DNA of 64,000 nt, taken from contig NC_086025.1 in NCBI RefSeq assembly GCF_036323735.1, positions 110,096,688-110,160,687 on the forward strand, read 5' to 3'. The notes under the pieces are model-generated. The model was not told the origin of the DNA and ran no database searches. It saw only the letters and a program-made list of their open reading frames with translations. The number at the start of each line of letters is the position of its first letter. Position 1 is the stretch's first letter. Origin of the DNA: Rattus norvegicus. Lineage: Eukaryota; Chordata; Mammalia; Rodentia; Muridae. This document shows positions 47,137 to 58,429 of this stretch, piece by piece. The translations under genes and the position numbers were made by a program.

Positions 47137-48794
47137 ATGGCAGCACCTCCACTGGGCCGACTGGTGCTGACCCATCTGCTGGTGGCCCTTTTCGGCATGG
47201 GCTCCTGGATTGCGGTCAATGGGATCTGGGTAGAGCTACCTGTAGTGGTGAAAGAGCTCCCGGAGGGTGAGTGGAGAGAAGTGGGCGGAGGTCGGCTGCG
47301 GTCGCTACTTAGCCTGGTCGTTCCGTAGTCTGGTGCCTTTTCACTGTCTCTACCTTCCTCTGCAGGTTGGAGCCTCCCTTCCTACCTCTCAGTGCTTGTG
47401 GCACTGGGGAACCTGGGTCTGCTGCTGGTGACCCTGTGGAGGCGTCTGGCTCCCGGCAAGAGCGAGCGGATCCCCATCCAAGTGGTTCAGGGGCTGAGCA
47501 TAGTGGGCACAGGCCTGCTGGCCCCTCTGTGGAGCAACATGGCCCTGGTGGCAGGACAGCTCCACTCTGTGGCCTTCCTAACGCTGGCGTTTGTGCTGGC
47601 ATTGTCCTGCTGTGCTTCCAATGTCACTTTCCTGCCCTTTCTGAGCCACCTACCGCCTCCCTTTTTACGGTCTTTCTTCCTGGGCCAGGGCCTGAGTGCC
47701 CTGCTGCCCTGTGTGCTGGCTCTGGCGCAGGGGGTGGGCCGCCTGGAGTGCCTGCATGTGCCTGCCAACGGCACCACCGGGCCTCCGATCAAGGTGTCTC
47801 CCATCAATTTCCCTGAGCGTTTCTCTGCTGGCACATTCTTTTGGGTGTTGACGGCCCTCCTGGGCACTTCAGCCGCCGCCTTCCAAGGCCTCCTGTTACT
47901 ACTGCCGTCCCCACCACCTGAAGCCACGATGGGTACCGGGCTTCGGGTAGAAACACCAGGAACAGAGGAGGAAGAGGAAGAGGAAGAGGCCTCACCATTG
48001 CAGGAGCCACCAGGCCAGGTGGCAAGCATTGTTTCCAGCCCAGACCCTAAGGCCCATCGGCTGTTTTCTTCCCGAAGTGCCTGTCTACTGGGGCTGCTGG
48101 CTATCACCAACGCCCTGACCAACGGTGTGCTGCCCGCTGTACAGAGCTTTTCCTGCCTGCCCTATGGGCGCCTGGCCTACCACTTGGCTGTCGTACTGGG
48201 TAGCTCTGCCAATCCCCTTGCCTGCTTTCTGGCCATGGCAGTGTTGTGCAGGTGCACATGGACACCCCCTCCCCCCAGCCCCTGTGGGGAGGAGCTTGAG
48301 GTGGGCCAGGGCCCGGCCCAGCCAGTCCTGAATCTCAGCCCGTCCTTGGCAGGTCTCTGGCAGGGCTGTATGGCCTCTGTCTGCTGGGCATGTTCTTTGG
48401 CACCTACCTGATGACACTGGCAGTCCTAAGTCCCTGTCCCCCTCTGGTGGGCACCTCAGCAGGTGTGGTCCTCGTGGTAAGTATGATGGGGACGTGGAGT
48501 AGGAACAGGGCCCGTCTCACAGCAGGGAAGTTTCATGCTCAGCCCGCTGCTACCCCTCTTCCGCCCGCCCCCCACTTTCAGGTGCTTTCATGGGTACTGT
48601 GTGCAGGCGTGTTCTCGTACATCAAGGTGGCGACCAGTTCCATGTTACACAGTGGAGGCCGGCCAGCACTGCTCGCAGCTGGGGTAGCTATTCAGGTGGG
48701 CTCTCTGCTGGGCGCCATCGCCATGTTCCCTCCCACCAGCGTCTACCCTGTGTTTCGCAGTGGAGAGGACTGTGTGGATCAGTGTGGCCCTTGA
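47137..48794 (+). CDS. Slc52a2: Solute carrier family 52 member 2 (riboflavin transporter RFVT2)
   Basis: Plasma-membrane riboflavin (vitamin B2) transporter; loss of the human gene causes Brown–Vialetto–Van Laere syndrome 2. Four coding exons: 47137-47266, 47366-48251, 48353-48476 and 48582-48794 (TGA), in phase, 450 codons plus stop, as in mouse. It starts MAAPPLGRLVLTHLLVALFG; the first helix is followed by WIAVNGIWVELPVVV, a family hallmark. About eleven hydrophobic segments are present. A cytoplasmic loop near residue 240-260 carries a run of eight Glu (GAG/GAA repeat at about 47966-47990). N-glycosylation-type NGTTG lies at about 47767. The C-terminus is EDCVDQCGP. A frame running past 48251 into the next intron is an artefact. 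AATAAA at 49028-49033 ends the 3'UTR. Confidence 0.97.
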
Positions 48795-49055
48795 ACCGGG
48801 TCGCGTAGGAGTTACTTCACACTTGTCTCCACCCGGAGGGGGCCACAGCACCTGCGTCCCGTGGCCCAAGGTGGCCTCCTGACGCACAGATAATATGGAT
48901 ATTTCACACTCCATATAGAGACCTGGCTTTTGAGGAAAAGACCAGGGTGAGGACCAAAGAGCAGGCCCAGACCCAGGGATAGGTTGGGGCTGCAGCCTTT
49001 CCCCTGGGACCTCTGTGGGATTTGCACAATAAAACATCTTCATCCAATGGGTTGG
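48795..49055 (+). other. Slc52a2: Slc52a2 3'UTR and poly(A) signal
   Basis: About 250 nt after the stop, ending shortly after AATAAA at 49028-49033. Confidence 0.85.
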
Positions 49056-49502
49056 TAATCCCACGAGCACAGCTCACTACGCCAGGCCTCCTTCCCTCAG
49101 TAGGCATCCCCTCTTCCCCAAGATCCTAGTTACAGCTTCTGGGCAGATATTCCTCCACTCCCAGCTGGTGTTGCCGGGCCTTGGGTGGCCTCAGGACTCC
49201 TGCGCCATTGCTTCTCTGGAACTACTTTGGGAGATGAAGGCCGACTCCCAGGGCCCACGCGGGACTGAAGCAGGACAATGCTTCTGGTCGCCTGGACAAG
49301 CGGCAGAATCACTGCTCCACTGCAGGTCTTGAGGGCTTGAGGGTCTGGCATGGTTGGGAAGTCAATCAACAAGGGAACCTGGGGGAGGGGAGGGGTTTAC
49401 ACACAAGACCCTCTTGCCAAGATCTTCATGTCAGAGTTTGGTGCAAGGCCCAGGTGTAAAAGGAGCTCGGTGAAGCTGGCTTTTTATTTGTTTGCTTTGC
49501 TT
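49056..49502. other. Unique sequence after Slc52a2
   Basis: SINE-free. A minus-strand frame of 80 codons (49372-49130) has ordinary composition but no recognised similarity, splice partner or conserved motif, so it is not called. Confidence 0.5.
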
Positions 49503-49864
49503 TTAAAAAAAAAATTACTTTATTCATGTACATGAGTACACTGTCGCTGTCTTCAGACACACCAGAAGAGGGCATCAGACCCCATTCCAGATGGTTGTGA
49601 GCTACCGTGTGGTTGCTGGGAATTGAACTCAGGACCTCTGGAAGAACAGTCAGTGTTCTTAACCCCTAAACCACCTCTCCAGCCCTTGTTTTACCTTTTT
49701 ATTTTATGTGCATGGGTGTTTTGCTTGAGGTCACAATTGAATGTCTGATCTTCTGGAACTGGAGTTAGACTGTTGTGAGCTGCTATGGGGGTGCTGGGAA
49801 TTGAACCCTGGTCCTCTGGAATACCAGTGAGTGATTTTAACCACAGAGCCTTCTCTCCAGCCCC
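49503..49864 (-). repeat. Two B2-type SINEs in tandem
   Basis: A younger reverse B2 (about 49503-49685) directly followed by an older, diverged reverse B2/B3 (about 49690-49864, with GCTGGGAATTGAACCCTGGT). Confidence 0.85.
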
Positions 49865-51908
49865 AGGAGCTGGTTTTTAAGGTTCTGACCCTCTCAGGAT
49901 CTTTCAACTTGAGAACATTGCTTACCAGCCCTGGAGCTCCTAGTTTCCAACTCCTGCAGTCCAAGTCCCACAACAGGTCTGTTCAGGTAGACAGTGTATC
50001 TGTTTTCCACCCAAACTCCTGGCAGAGTCTCCTTATAATCAACTGGGCCTTTGCCCCCTGGCACCTGTAGGGTTGTTTCTGCACGCTGAGCGGATCTAAG
50101 GCTCTCACACAAAGGGCTGAAGCCTCAGGTAGAACTGGAAAGATCCCTTGAACCAGGAAAGGGCTATGAGGATTTGGAGGCCAGGCCAGGGCAAGAGCCT
50201 GGGTTTCTGCCTTCTCTTTGTCCTATGGCAGACTGGGGAGAGAAGCCTGTGGGGGAGGCAGGACACCAAGTGTGTCCTGGTGTGGCTTAGAATAGCATGA
50301 AGCCTCACTCTCACAGGAGTTGAGTGGGAGAAGGGGCTTCCCACCCTTGCTGCCCAGGTTCTTCCAGATGATCTTTCTGAACTTAACACTTCTGTCCTAG
50401 ATATGGCCACCTGGCTTTGTTTTCCTTCCCCCCGGGTCCCATACCTCATCAGGATCACTTGAGCAGGGGGAGCACTGATCTCAGGGTTTCTGTAGCTCAG
50501 GTGTTGGTTCAGAGGAGCAGGTTTGGCTTGGCAGGCACTGAAGGGCCGGCAGAGGTAAGGGTATACGCAGGAGTAAAGCAAGTGAGGTCAGTATTATTAT
50601 TAAGGTTGAACTCTGCAGAACTCTAGTTCCAATGACCTTCTTCCCCTTTGTACCCTGCCCTTGTGCCTGGTCAGCACCCTTGCCTGGGGCCCCACCCTCC
50701 TCTGGCTTCCTGAGGCTAGACAATGGTAGAGCTGCCTCCCGGCTCCCTTTCTTGGCTTCCTCAGGCAGTGACCACAGCCTCTGCCTTATGCTCACGTGCG
50801 GATCTGTGCAAGGAGCACTATGTCCAAGGACCACGGGGCAGCATGGCCCTTTAGATCTGTATGGTCTCCTGGAGAGAAGGGAGTGGGTCCTCCAGATCCT
50901 GGCCGGCCTGTGCTAGGAGTGATTTGAGGAAGCCACTACCCTTTGAAGTTCTAGTTCCTTCCTGTCCTGCCACAGAAAAACCTGGGCAAGGGTCAAAATA
51001 ACACAGGGTGGAAAACAACAGATCGAAGATGAAGTAAGGCTGCCTACCAAGTCTATAGGTATCCATGAGAGACAGATAATCCACCATCCAGGTCTCTGAG
51101 TCCTGCCCTGGGCTGGGAGAGTGTTGGAGGGCTCCCCACAGGAGGGTAGCTGCTGACACAGGACTTCTTGTCCCAGAAGGCAGTCCCTTGAGTGCTGAGC
51201 CACACTGCAAGGTTTTCTGTGTCACCACCATGTCCCCTTGGTTCCTAGAAATCAGAAAAGGGCCATCCACGGGTAGCCTCTTTTCTAGATGTGAGATAGC
51301 CTGTGATGCAGAGGTAAGGCTTGTCTTTTTTGGACAGAATGACTAACATTAATGTCTTCGCCTTCCTGGATTCTCTGCCCACTGAGCCTCCAGTAGCTAC
51401 GGGTTCTGATGTAATCGTAGATGTTAACAATCTTTCAACCCTGCTCAGAGACTCAACCTGATTTGGAGACACTGGACGATCCTTTAAGGGTCACCACACT
51501 TGAATTCTGAGGGCCTCCCCAATTTCTGTGATGCTGGAAGAAAAGGGGTGTGGAATGTTAGCAGTTCCAAGAAATAGCTGCTTTGCCCCCCACCCCACGC
51601 CCACCCCATCTTACCTCCAAGGGAACCATTTGCCACAGTGCTCACAGAGCTTCCGGGGTCGGGAATCTAGTGTTCATTGTCTTTTTCTCTCCCTTCCTTT
51701 CCCCTCTACCCCTCCTGTCTGTAGGTCCCTTCTCTTTTTTTCCCTTCCCCCTTTCTCTCCTTGATAAGATTTCAAGAAGCCCAGGGTGGCTTCAAACTTA
51801 CCCTGTATCTGAGGAGCCTCCTGTCTTTCCCTGAGTTCTAAGACGTCAGATGACCACTGTGCCAGTCTCTTCAGTGCTCGGGACTGAATTCGGGGCATTG
51901 TATATGTT
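49865..51908. other. SINE-free island
   Basis: About 2 kb of unique sequence between SINE clusters, holding the possible reading frame above and a C/T-rich patch at about 51680-51765. Other frames (for example 50105-50581, minus) lack splice or family support. Confidence 0.5.
50858..51244 (-). CDS. Possible unannotated two-exon reading frame
   Basis: On the minus strand an acceptor TTTCTGATTTCTAG precedes 51244. A frame runs to a donor CTTG|GTAGGC at 51048, and an acceptor TTTCTGTGGCAG leads into 50979-50858, ending TAA. The join is in phase (L-G|Q-E-G) and gives about 105 codons, including DSETWMVDYLSLMDTYRLG and SGFLKSLLAQAGQDLEDPL. However, the intron is also open in the same frame, the first exon needs an upstream partner, and I recognise no family. 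It lies in a SINE-free island. It could be a short gene, a non-coding RNA or chance. Confidence 0.25.
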
Positions 51909-51924
51909 AGACAAGCAGTCTAAG

Positions 51925-52028
51925 GGGTTGGGGATTTAGCTCAGTGGTAGAGCAATTGCCTAGCAACCGCAAGGCCCTGGGTTCGGGTCCCCAGCTCCGA
52001 AAAAAAGAAAAAAAAAAAAAAAAAAAAA
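51925..52028 (+). repeat. ID SINE
   Basis: Forward ID; duplication AGACAAGCAGTCT on both sides (51909-51921 and 52029-52041). Confidence 0.93.
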
Positions 52029-52384
52029 AGACAAGCAGTCTGAGTACTGCACTACACTGCACATCGTCCTTAGCCCTTTGTGGATATTTTCCTCTGCAAT
52101 TCTTTTTATTCTCCTCATTGATTCGAACTGCAAGAGCAGGACTGGGGTGCAGCCCAGCGGTAGAGTACTTGTGTAGAGAACATGCAAGCCTCTGGGTTCA
52201 GCCTCCAGCACTGCAAGGCAAAAGCAAAACACAACTGTATAGGAAGGACAGAAATGATGGGCTTGGGGAGTGCCTAATGGGTCCAAAGTTTGCCTTGTAA
52301 GACGAAAGAGTGGACTGCATGGCCATCAGGTAGTCACACAACATTCAGAATATTTTTTAAGCCACTGCCCTAAACTTTGAAAGT

Positions 52385-52643
52385 GATTTATTCCCAGCAC
52401 CTGGAAGGCAGAGGCAAGTGGGTCTCTGTTTAAGCCATATCTGATCTACACAGGTCTAGGATACCCAGGGCTGCATAGAGAGATCCTGTCTCAAAAATAA
52501 AACAAAGTAGCTCAGTGGTAGAGCGCTTGCCTAGGAAGCGCAAGGCCCTGGGTTCGGTCCCCAGCTCCGAAAAAAAGAACAAAAAAAAAAAAAATAAAAT
52601 AAAATAAAATAAAACAAAGTCGAGAAAAAGATAGTACAGTTTG

Positions 52644-52679
<36 letters not shown>

Positions 52680-53595
52680 GAGACAATCTCCTGTAGTCCA
52701 AGCTGATCTTTTTTGTTTGTTTGCGAGCTAGAGAAAGGTCTCACTATGTAGACCATGCTGGCTTAGGACTCACAGAGATCTGTCTCTGCTTCAGTGCTGG
52801 GATCAAAGGCATGCACCACCAGACTTTGTAAAAGAATTATCTTGTGCTATCAAATACTTAGGAATGAAAGAACGCAGTGGATGGTGGCGTTCTCCTCAAA
52901 GGAACCTGGCAGAGTATGAGGGCCATGCCTGTTAAAACTGGAAATTTACACGTTCTAGGTCTTCGACTACTTGACCTGATTTTGCGTATGTTGAAAACCC
53001 AACATAATAAGCCAGGCAGTGGTGGGGCACACTTTTAATCCCAGCAACTGGGAGACAGAGGCAGCCAGATCTCTGAGTTCAAGGCCAGTGTAGTCTATAC
53101 AGTGAGTTCCAGGACAGACAGGGCTACACAGAGAAACATTGTCTAAAAACAGAGTCAAAAAATAAAAAAGAATGTGTTGAGCAGAAAAATACAAATACTA
53201 CAAAACAGTAATTGATTTATGATTTAACATGTAATTGTTATTTGTATGAAAGTTACGGATATTTTAAGTTTTTCACTTTTTAAAAAAATTTCCTACATTT
53301 GTTGCCTGGTGCCTACAAAGGCATGAGTCATCTCTTTGGCCTCTGTGTGACAGTCATGAAAGAACGATGAGATAGAGACCTATAGGAGAAAAGTTTCTGT
53401 ATATTGTTGAATTAATAGGAACAGAAATCATATTTTGCAGGGCATGGTGGCACAGTGCTTGAACCCCAGCAGTTGGGAGACAGAAGCAAGTGGATGTCTG
53501 TGAATTCAAGAATTCAAGCCCAGCTCTGTCTACATAGTGAATTACAGGCTAACCAGAAATACTCAGAGAGAACCTGACACATACGCACGCACGCG

Positions 53596-53651
<56 letters not shown>

Positions 53652-53660
53652 TATCTATCT
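52385..53660. repeat. B1 cluster with (TTG)n and (CA)n microsatellites
   Basis: Forward B1 fragment (about 52385-52495), (TTG)n at about 52645-52679, a reverse B1 (about 52700-52830), a forward B1 (about 53010-53165), an old forward B1 (about 53437-53580), and a CG/CA alternating tract at 53582-53645. No gene. Confidence 0.75.
52509..52604 (+). repeat. 5'-truncated ID SINE
   Basis: Forward ID lacking about the first 13 bases (starts AGCTCAGTGG), yet flanked by a perfect 15-bp duplication AAAATAAAACAAAGT (52494-52508 and 52605-52619). The tail is (AAAAT)n. Confidence 0.9.
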
Positions 53661-53690
53661 TAAGACGTTAAGTTTAGTCCAGAAGTTTCA

Positions 53691-53789
53691 TTTTTTTTTT
53701 TTTTTTTTTTTTTTTGGAGCTGAGGACCGAACCCAGGGCCTTGCACTTACTAGGCAAGCGCTCTACCACTGAGCTAAATCCCCAACCCC
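53691..53789 (-). repeat. ID SINE
   Basis: Reverse ID with a 25-base T run; no clear duplication seen. Confidence 0.9.
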
Positions 53790-54282
53790 GAAAGTAACTT
53801 TTAAAATGTAGAAAAAACTACAAAGAATTAAAATGGTGCAGTTGAACCAGATGTGTGGCACATTCTCCTAATCCTGTCACTCATCAGGCCCTGGAGCTAT
53901 AGGCGAGACCCTCCCTCACAGAGAAACAACTAAGCAAAACACAGAGTTGGAAACAGCCAGTCAGCATACAAGACAGTACCGGGAGACCAGATGTAAGGGA
54001 CACATCCTCACAGGGAGGGCTCTCCCAGTTATTAGCTATACTAAGTGTAAATGGACCCTGTACCCTAGCTAGACTAACACAACGCCCTTCCCACCGGGCA
54101 TATGCAATACCTCCAGAATAGACTGCCAGGCCGTGGGATGGGCCTCACTAAGTTTAGATACAGATTGGATTCCTAGAAAGATCAGTACAAGGAGTACAAG
54201 TCAGGTTGAATCCATCTTGAAGCCCACACCCATGTCCTCGGGTGTGTCTTTTTATCCTTCCTGCTTCTCTTTTTTTTTTTTT

Positions 54283-54664
54283 TAAAGATTTATTCATTTA
54301 TTATATAAGTACACTCCAGCTGTCTTCAGGCACACCAGAAGAGGGCATCGGATCTCATTACAGATGGTTGTGAGCCACCATGTGGTTGCTGGGAATTGAA
54401 CTCAGGACCTCTGGAAGAGTAGTCGGGTGCTCTTTTTTTTTTAAAAAAGATTTATTTATTTATTTTGTATGTGAGTACACTGTTGCTATCTTCAGACACA
54501 CCAGAAGAGGGCATCAGATCTCATTACAGATGGTTGTGAGCCGCCATGTGGTTGCTGGGATTTGAACTCAGGACCTCAGGAAGAGCAGTCGGTGCTCTTA
54601 ACCACTGAGCCATCTCTCCAGCCCAGTCGGGTGCTCTTAACTGCTGAGCCATCTCTCCAGCCCC
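54283..54664 (-). repeat. B2 SINE with a second B2 nested in it
   Basis: The outer reverse B2 is split by an inner reverse B2 (about 54435-54624). The duplicated outer sequence AGTCGGGTGCTCTT stands at 54421-54434 and 54625-54638, proving insertion order. Confidence 0.93.
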
Positions 54665-55164
54665 CTTCCTACTTCTCTTAACCTTTGCGCTTAGTAGGGC
54701 TTATATTTAAAGTATTCATTAAACCCCAATTCTACTTAAAACAACAAAAACCAGAAGAAACAAAAAAATCCCAGACCGCCTTCTCCAGGGCCTACCCAGG
54801 TAAGTGTAGACCTCACCCCTCCTTAAGGAAACTTATTTTCTTGTAATGGATGGAGATCATTACACACAACCACAAACCAATGAAAATGCAGAGTGTGGAG
54901 TTCAATCCCAATGGATACATATACAATGGAACTCTTCACCTAAGGCTAAGGGAACACTGCAGATTGTTGTGAGCTACTACATGGTCCTCGGAGCCAAACC
55001 CAGGTCCTCTGTAAGAGTGGCAAATGCTCCAGCCCTATGAGATCCTTTTGTGAAAGTCAGGAAGGTGTTCAAACTGGCATAAGGATATCATATGGGTCAG
55101 CAGTTTCATTCTCAAACCATGTAACTGAGGGTTGAGAATAGAGCCCTTACATTTATGTTCAACA

Positions 55165-55460
55165 ACTTGAAGGATGGTTTAGCTATTAGGAGCACTGACT
55201 GCTCTTCCAGAGGTCCTGAGTTCAATTCCCAGCAACCACATGGTGGCTCACAACCATCTGTAATGAGATCTGATGCCCTCTTCTGGTGTGTCTGAAGACA
55301 GCTACAGTGTACTCATGGATATAAAATAGATCTTTTTTTTTTTTTTTTTTTTGGTTCTTTTTTTCGGAGCTGGGGACCGAACCCAGGGCCTTGAGCTTCC
55401 TAGGCAAGCGCTCTACCACTGAGCTAAATCCCCAACCCCTATAAAATAGATCTTAAAAAA
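55165..55460 (+). repeat. B2 SINE interrupted by an ID
   Basis: Forward B2 (about 55165-55334). A reverse ID at 55335-55439 sits in its tail, with perfect duplication TATAAAATAGATCTT at 55320-55334 and 55440-55454. Confidence 0.92.
55335..55439 (-). repeat. ID SINE
   Basis: Reverse ID inside the B2 tail; younger than its host. Confidence 0.93.
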
Positions 55461-55463
55461 AAA

Positions 55464-56015
55464 TTAGGTCTTACCGTGTAGCCCAGGCTGGCCTTGAATT
55501 TGCAATCTGTAGTCCTCTACCTCCTGAGTGCTGGGATTTAAAAGTTTGCACCACCATACTTGGCCTCCTTAACATTTGACAGTGGGACAGGACATTTGTA
55601 TCAATGAAAGGCCTGTTAGATAAAGCTCTTGCCATATATGTGCTGGCAAGTGTTTTGCCAACTTGACACAAGTCAGAGTCATCTGAGAAAGAACTTCAGT
55701 TCAGAAAATGCCCCCACCAGACTGGCCAGTAGGACATTTTTGTGATTGGTGTGGGAGAGGCAAGCTCACTTTGATTGATTGATGTGGGAGGGGCCAACTC
55801 ACTTTGCTTGGTTGTGATCCTGGGTAGGTGGTTCTGAATGGAGGTAAGAAAGCAGGTTGAGCAAGCCAATCCTCCATAGCTTCTGCTTAGTGCCTGCCTC
55901 CAGGTTCTTGCCCTGACTTCTCTGGGATGATGGACTGTAAGCTGGGAGGTGAAATAAGCCCTTCCCCCCCACCACAAGTTTCTCTTGGTCGGTGTGTTTT
56001 ATCACAGCAGTTGAA
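55464..56015. repeat. Reverse B1 and an old rodent interspersed repeat
   Basis: Reverse B1 (about 55464-55565), then about 55640-56015, which resembles an abundant rodent repeat (GCCAACTTGACACAAGTCAG … AGTTGAAACCTAACAGAGAC), possibly a non-autonomous DNA transposon of the URR1 type; the family assignment is from memory and uncertain. It holds an imperfect internal duplication around 55733-55807. Confidence 0.5.
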
Positions 56016-56040
56016 ACCTAACAGAGACATATAAATGCAC

Positions 56041-56190
56041 GCACACTGGAGAGATGGCTCAGTGGATAAACTCCCCACCAAGCCTAGGGACTTGAGTTCA
56101 ATCTCTGGGACCCACAAGTTGACCCAAACTTCAGTCCCCATGACACACACTCCCCTATACGAGATAAAATGTAATTTTGAAGAAAATTAA
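56041..56190 (+). repeat. B2/B3-type SINE
   Basis: Forward tRNA-derived head (GGAGAGATGGCTCAGTGGAT) with a diverged body and A-rich end. Confidence 0.75.
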
Positions 56191-56591
56191 AGCTGGGCCT
56201 AGTGTCACCCACCCTTAATCCCAACACGTGGGAGATAGAGATCATGTTTGTCTGCAGCAAACTCTTTTCCTTTTATGGAGGGCTGGGGAGATGGCTTAGC
56301 AGTTGGTCGTAGGGTCATAGTTCTTTATGGTGGAAAATGCTTGAGCAGCATCCTGAGGGGAGGAAGTGGTTATGATAATAAGTGGACAGCAGAATTATGA
56401 CATCACATGGAGACGAGAGAGCTGCAGTGGGGAGAGACTGTGCACTGGTGGTAGCGGTAATAATTGGTATCCCTGAGACAATGCCATTCAAAGCTTAATG
56501 GAAGAATCCAGTTGAATCAGGTTATGAGAGGGGCAAGAAGAGAATGCCAGAGAGTAGGAGCTACCAGAAAGCAACAAGTTAAGAAGACCAT

Positions 56592-56697
56592 AGGGGCTGG
56601 GGATTTAGCTCAGTGGTAGAGCGCTTACCTAGGAAGCGCAAGGCCCTGGGTTCGGTCCCCAGCTCCGAAAAAAAAGAACCAAAAAAAAAAAAAAAAA
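56592..56697 (+). repeat. ID SINE
   Basis: Forward ID with duplication AAGAAGACCAT (56581-56591 and 56698-56708). Confidence 0.93.
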
Positions 56698-56820
56698 AAG
56701 AAGACCATGGCCTTCGACAGACAGTGACAAGAAATAAGTAGCTGTGGGGACTGGCCACAGAACTGGGAGATGGTGAAATGCAAAACAGGGTTTTGTTGTT
56801 TGTTTTTTCCTTCCCTTCTT

Positions 56821-56926
56821 TTTTTTTTTTTTTTTTTTTTGGTTCTTTTTTTCGGAGCTGGGGACCGAACCCAGGGCCTTGCGCTTCCTAGGTAAGCGCT
56901 CTACCACTGAGCTAAATCCCCATCCC
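56821..56926 (-). repeat. ID SINE
   Basis: Reverse ID with perfect 16-bp duplication TTTTCCTTCCCTTCTT at 56805-56820 and 56927-56942; only 120 nt from an opposite-strand ID. Confidence 0.93.
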
Positions 56927-57069
56927 TTTTCCTTCCCTTCTTTGTTATTGTGAGGCAAGATCTCATGTAACCCAGGCTGGCCTCAAACTTAGTATGTAGC
57001 CCAGTTAACTTCGAGCCCCTGAGCTTTAGCTTCTCAGAGCTGGAATTAGAGCTATATGCTACCGCGGGC

Positions 57070-58425
57070 TGGCTCACAATGGTTAAAAATGAAACCACAG
57101 TGGGACTTCAGAAGGACAGATAGGTCTAAAGAGAATGATTGTAAAGATGAGAGGAAACTAAGCCAGGAGAGGAGCAGTGCTGGGGTGAGTCATTAAAGAC
57201 AACGTTGTGATTCAAGGTATCCAGGCATATTCTAAGTCTCTCTGAAAGTGTAGGTCTAGGATAAATATCCTAAACTGAGCTTGGTCTGACAGGATGTCCC
57301 CGGAATAAGAGAAACCTGGTAGAATTATATCCTAGAACTTCGAAGATGAGAGAAAGAATCTTGGCTACCCGTTAAGGACTGGTGGTGTTCAGGGCTAGGT
57401 TTTACCTGGCTCTCACTGGAATAGGAAGCAGACATATCTCAGAGTGACAGGTGTATGGTCTTACTGACAGACAGGTGAACCGGTGGTGACAGGCCCATAG
57501 TGGCTGACTGCAATTGGAGACATGAGGACTAGATCAAGTCTGGCCCAAGCAGCTTCAAGGGGCCTTTATCTCTAGATGCAGTCCCCCAAGATGATATAAG
57601 GGGCAATCCCAAGAGGATGTCAGCCCCATGGGGTTCTGCTCGTCCTACTAGCCAGGGATTGTCCTGCTCTAGAGTGACATGTTGAATCTAGCAAGAGGTC
57701 TGCCTGAAGCAAGGACCTACTGTAAAGGGCTTTGAGGGACTGGGTGTGGTGGAGGATTTTAAAAGTTCAGTTGGAAGAAGCGTGGGCCAAGTCTTGAATC
57801 AAATGAGAAACCTCTCAAGGATTAGATTAATCTTCTCCATCTTTCCAGAGAACAGAAGGTGCTGGGCCGCATGGGGATAATACTTCATTAAAGTGTTTCA
57901 CATTCTCTGTGTGGCACCGGAAGTTAAGCCAGACTGGATATTGAGAGTGAGGAAAGCCTGTAATCCTAGCACTGCAGAGGCAGAGGCAGGAGGATCACTA
58001 CAAATTGGAGGAGACTGCCCTGCCTCAGAAAATTCAAAGAGGGTACTGGGGAGAGGAAGTACAGAAGAAGGAAGTAAAAGAAAGGTGGGTGCGGGGACAG
58101 AGTGAGGGAGGAGAAATCAAGCAAAAACAGCCAGGCCATTCTCACACAGTTGGGACTGAGGGAGCTCAAAACAAGAAATCATGTATTTTCTGAGGACAGT
58201 GGTTATATCTCAGACCCACTCTGTGTTACTGATGCTTCTATCTATCTGATTCAGGTATTTTCTAGAGCTATTAGACGTTTGAGACATTTACACGTGATAT
58301 GTGTTAAATTTACTCGCCAGTCTTCCTCCAGCAGGGTTCCCTCATGCTGAATAGGCCACAGAAGGCTTGAGGGTCTGGGATCCTCAGGTTGACAACATGA
58401 AGGACCAACTTTAGAATCAGACCAC
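57070..58425. other. Mostly unique intergenic sequence
   Basis: No SINE over most of it apart from a short B1-like remnant near 57950-58020. Frames are short, without recognisable products. I see no gene. Confidence 0.5.
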
Positions 58426-58429
58426 AAGG

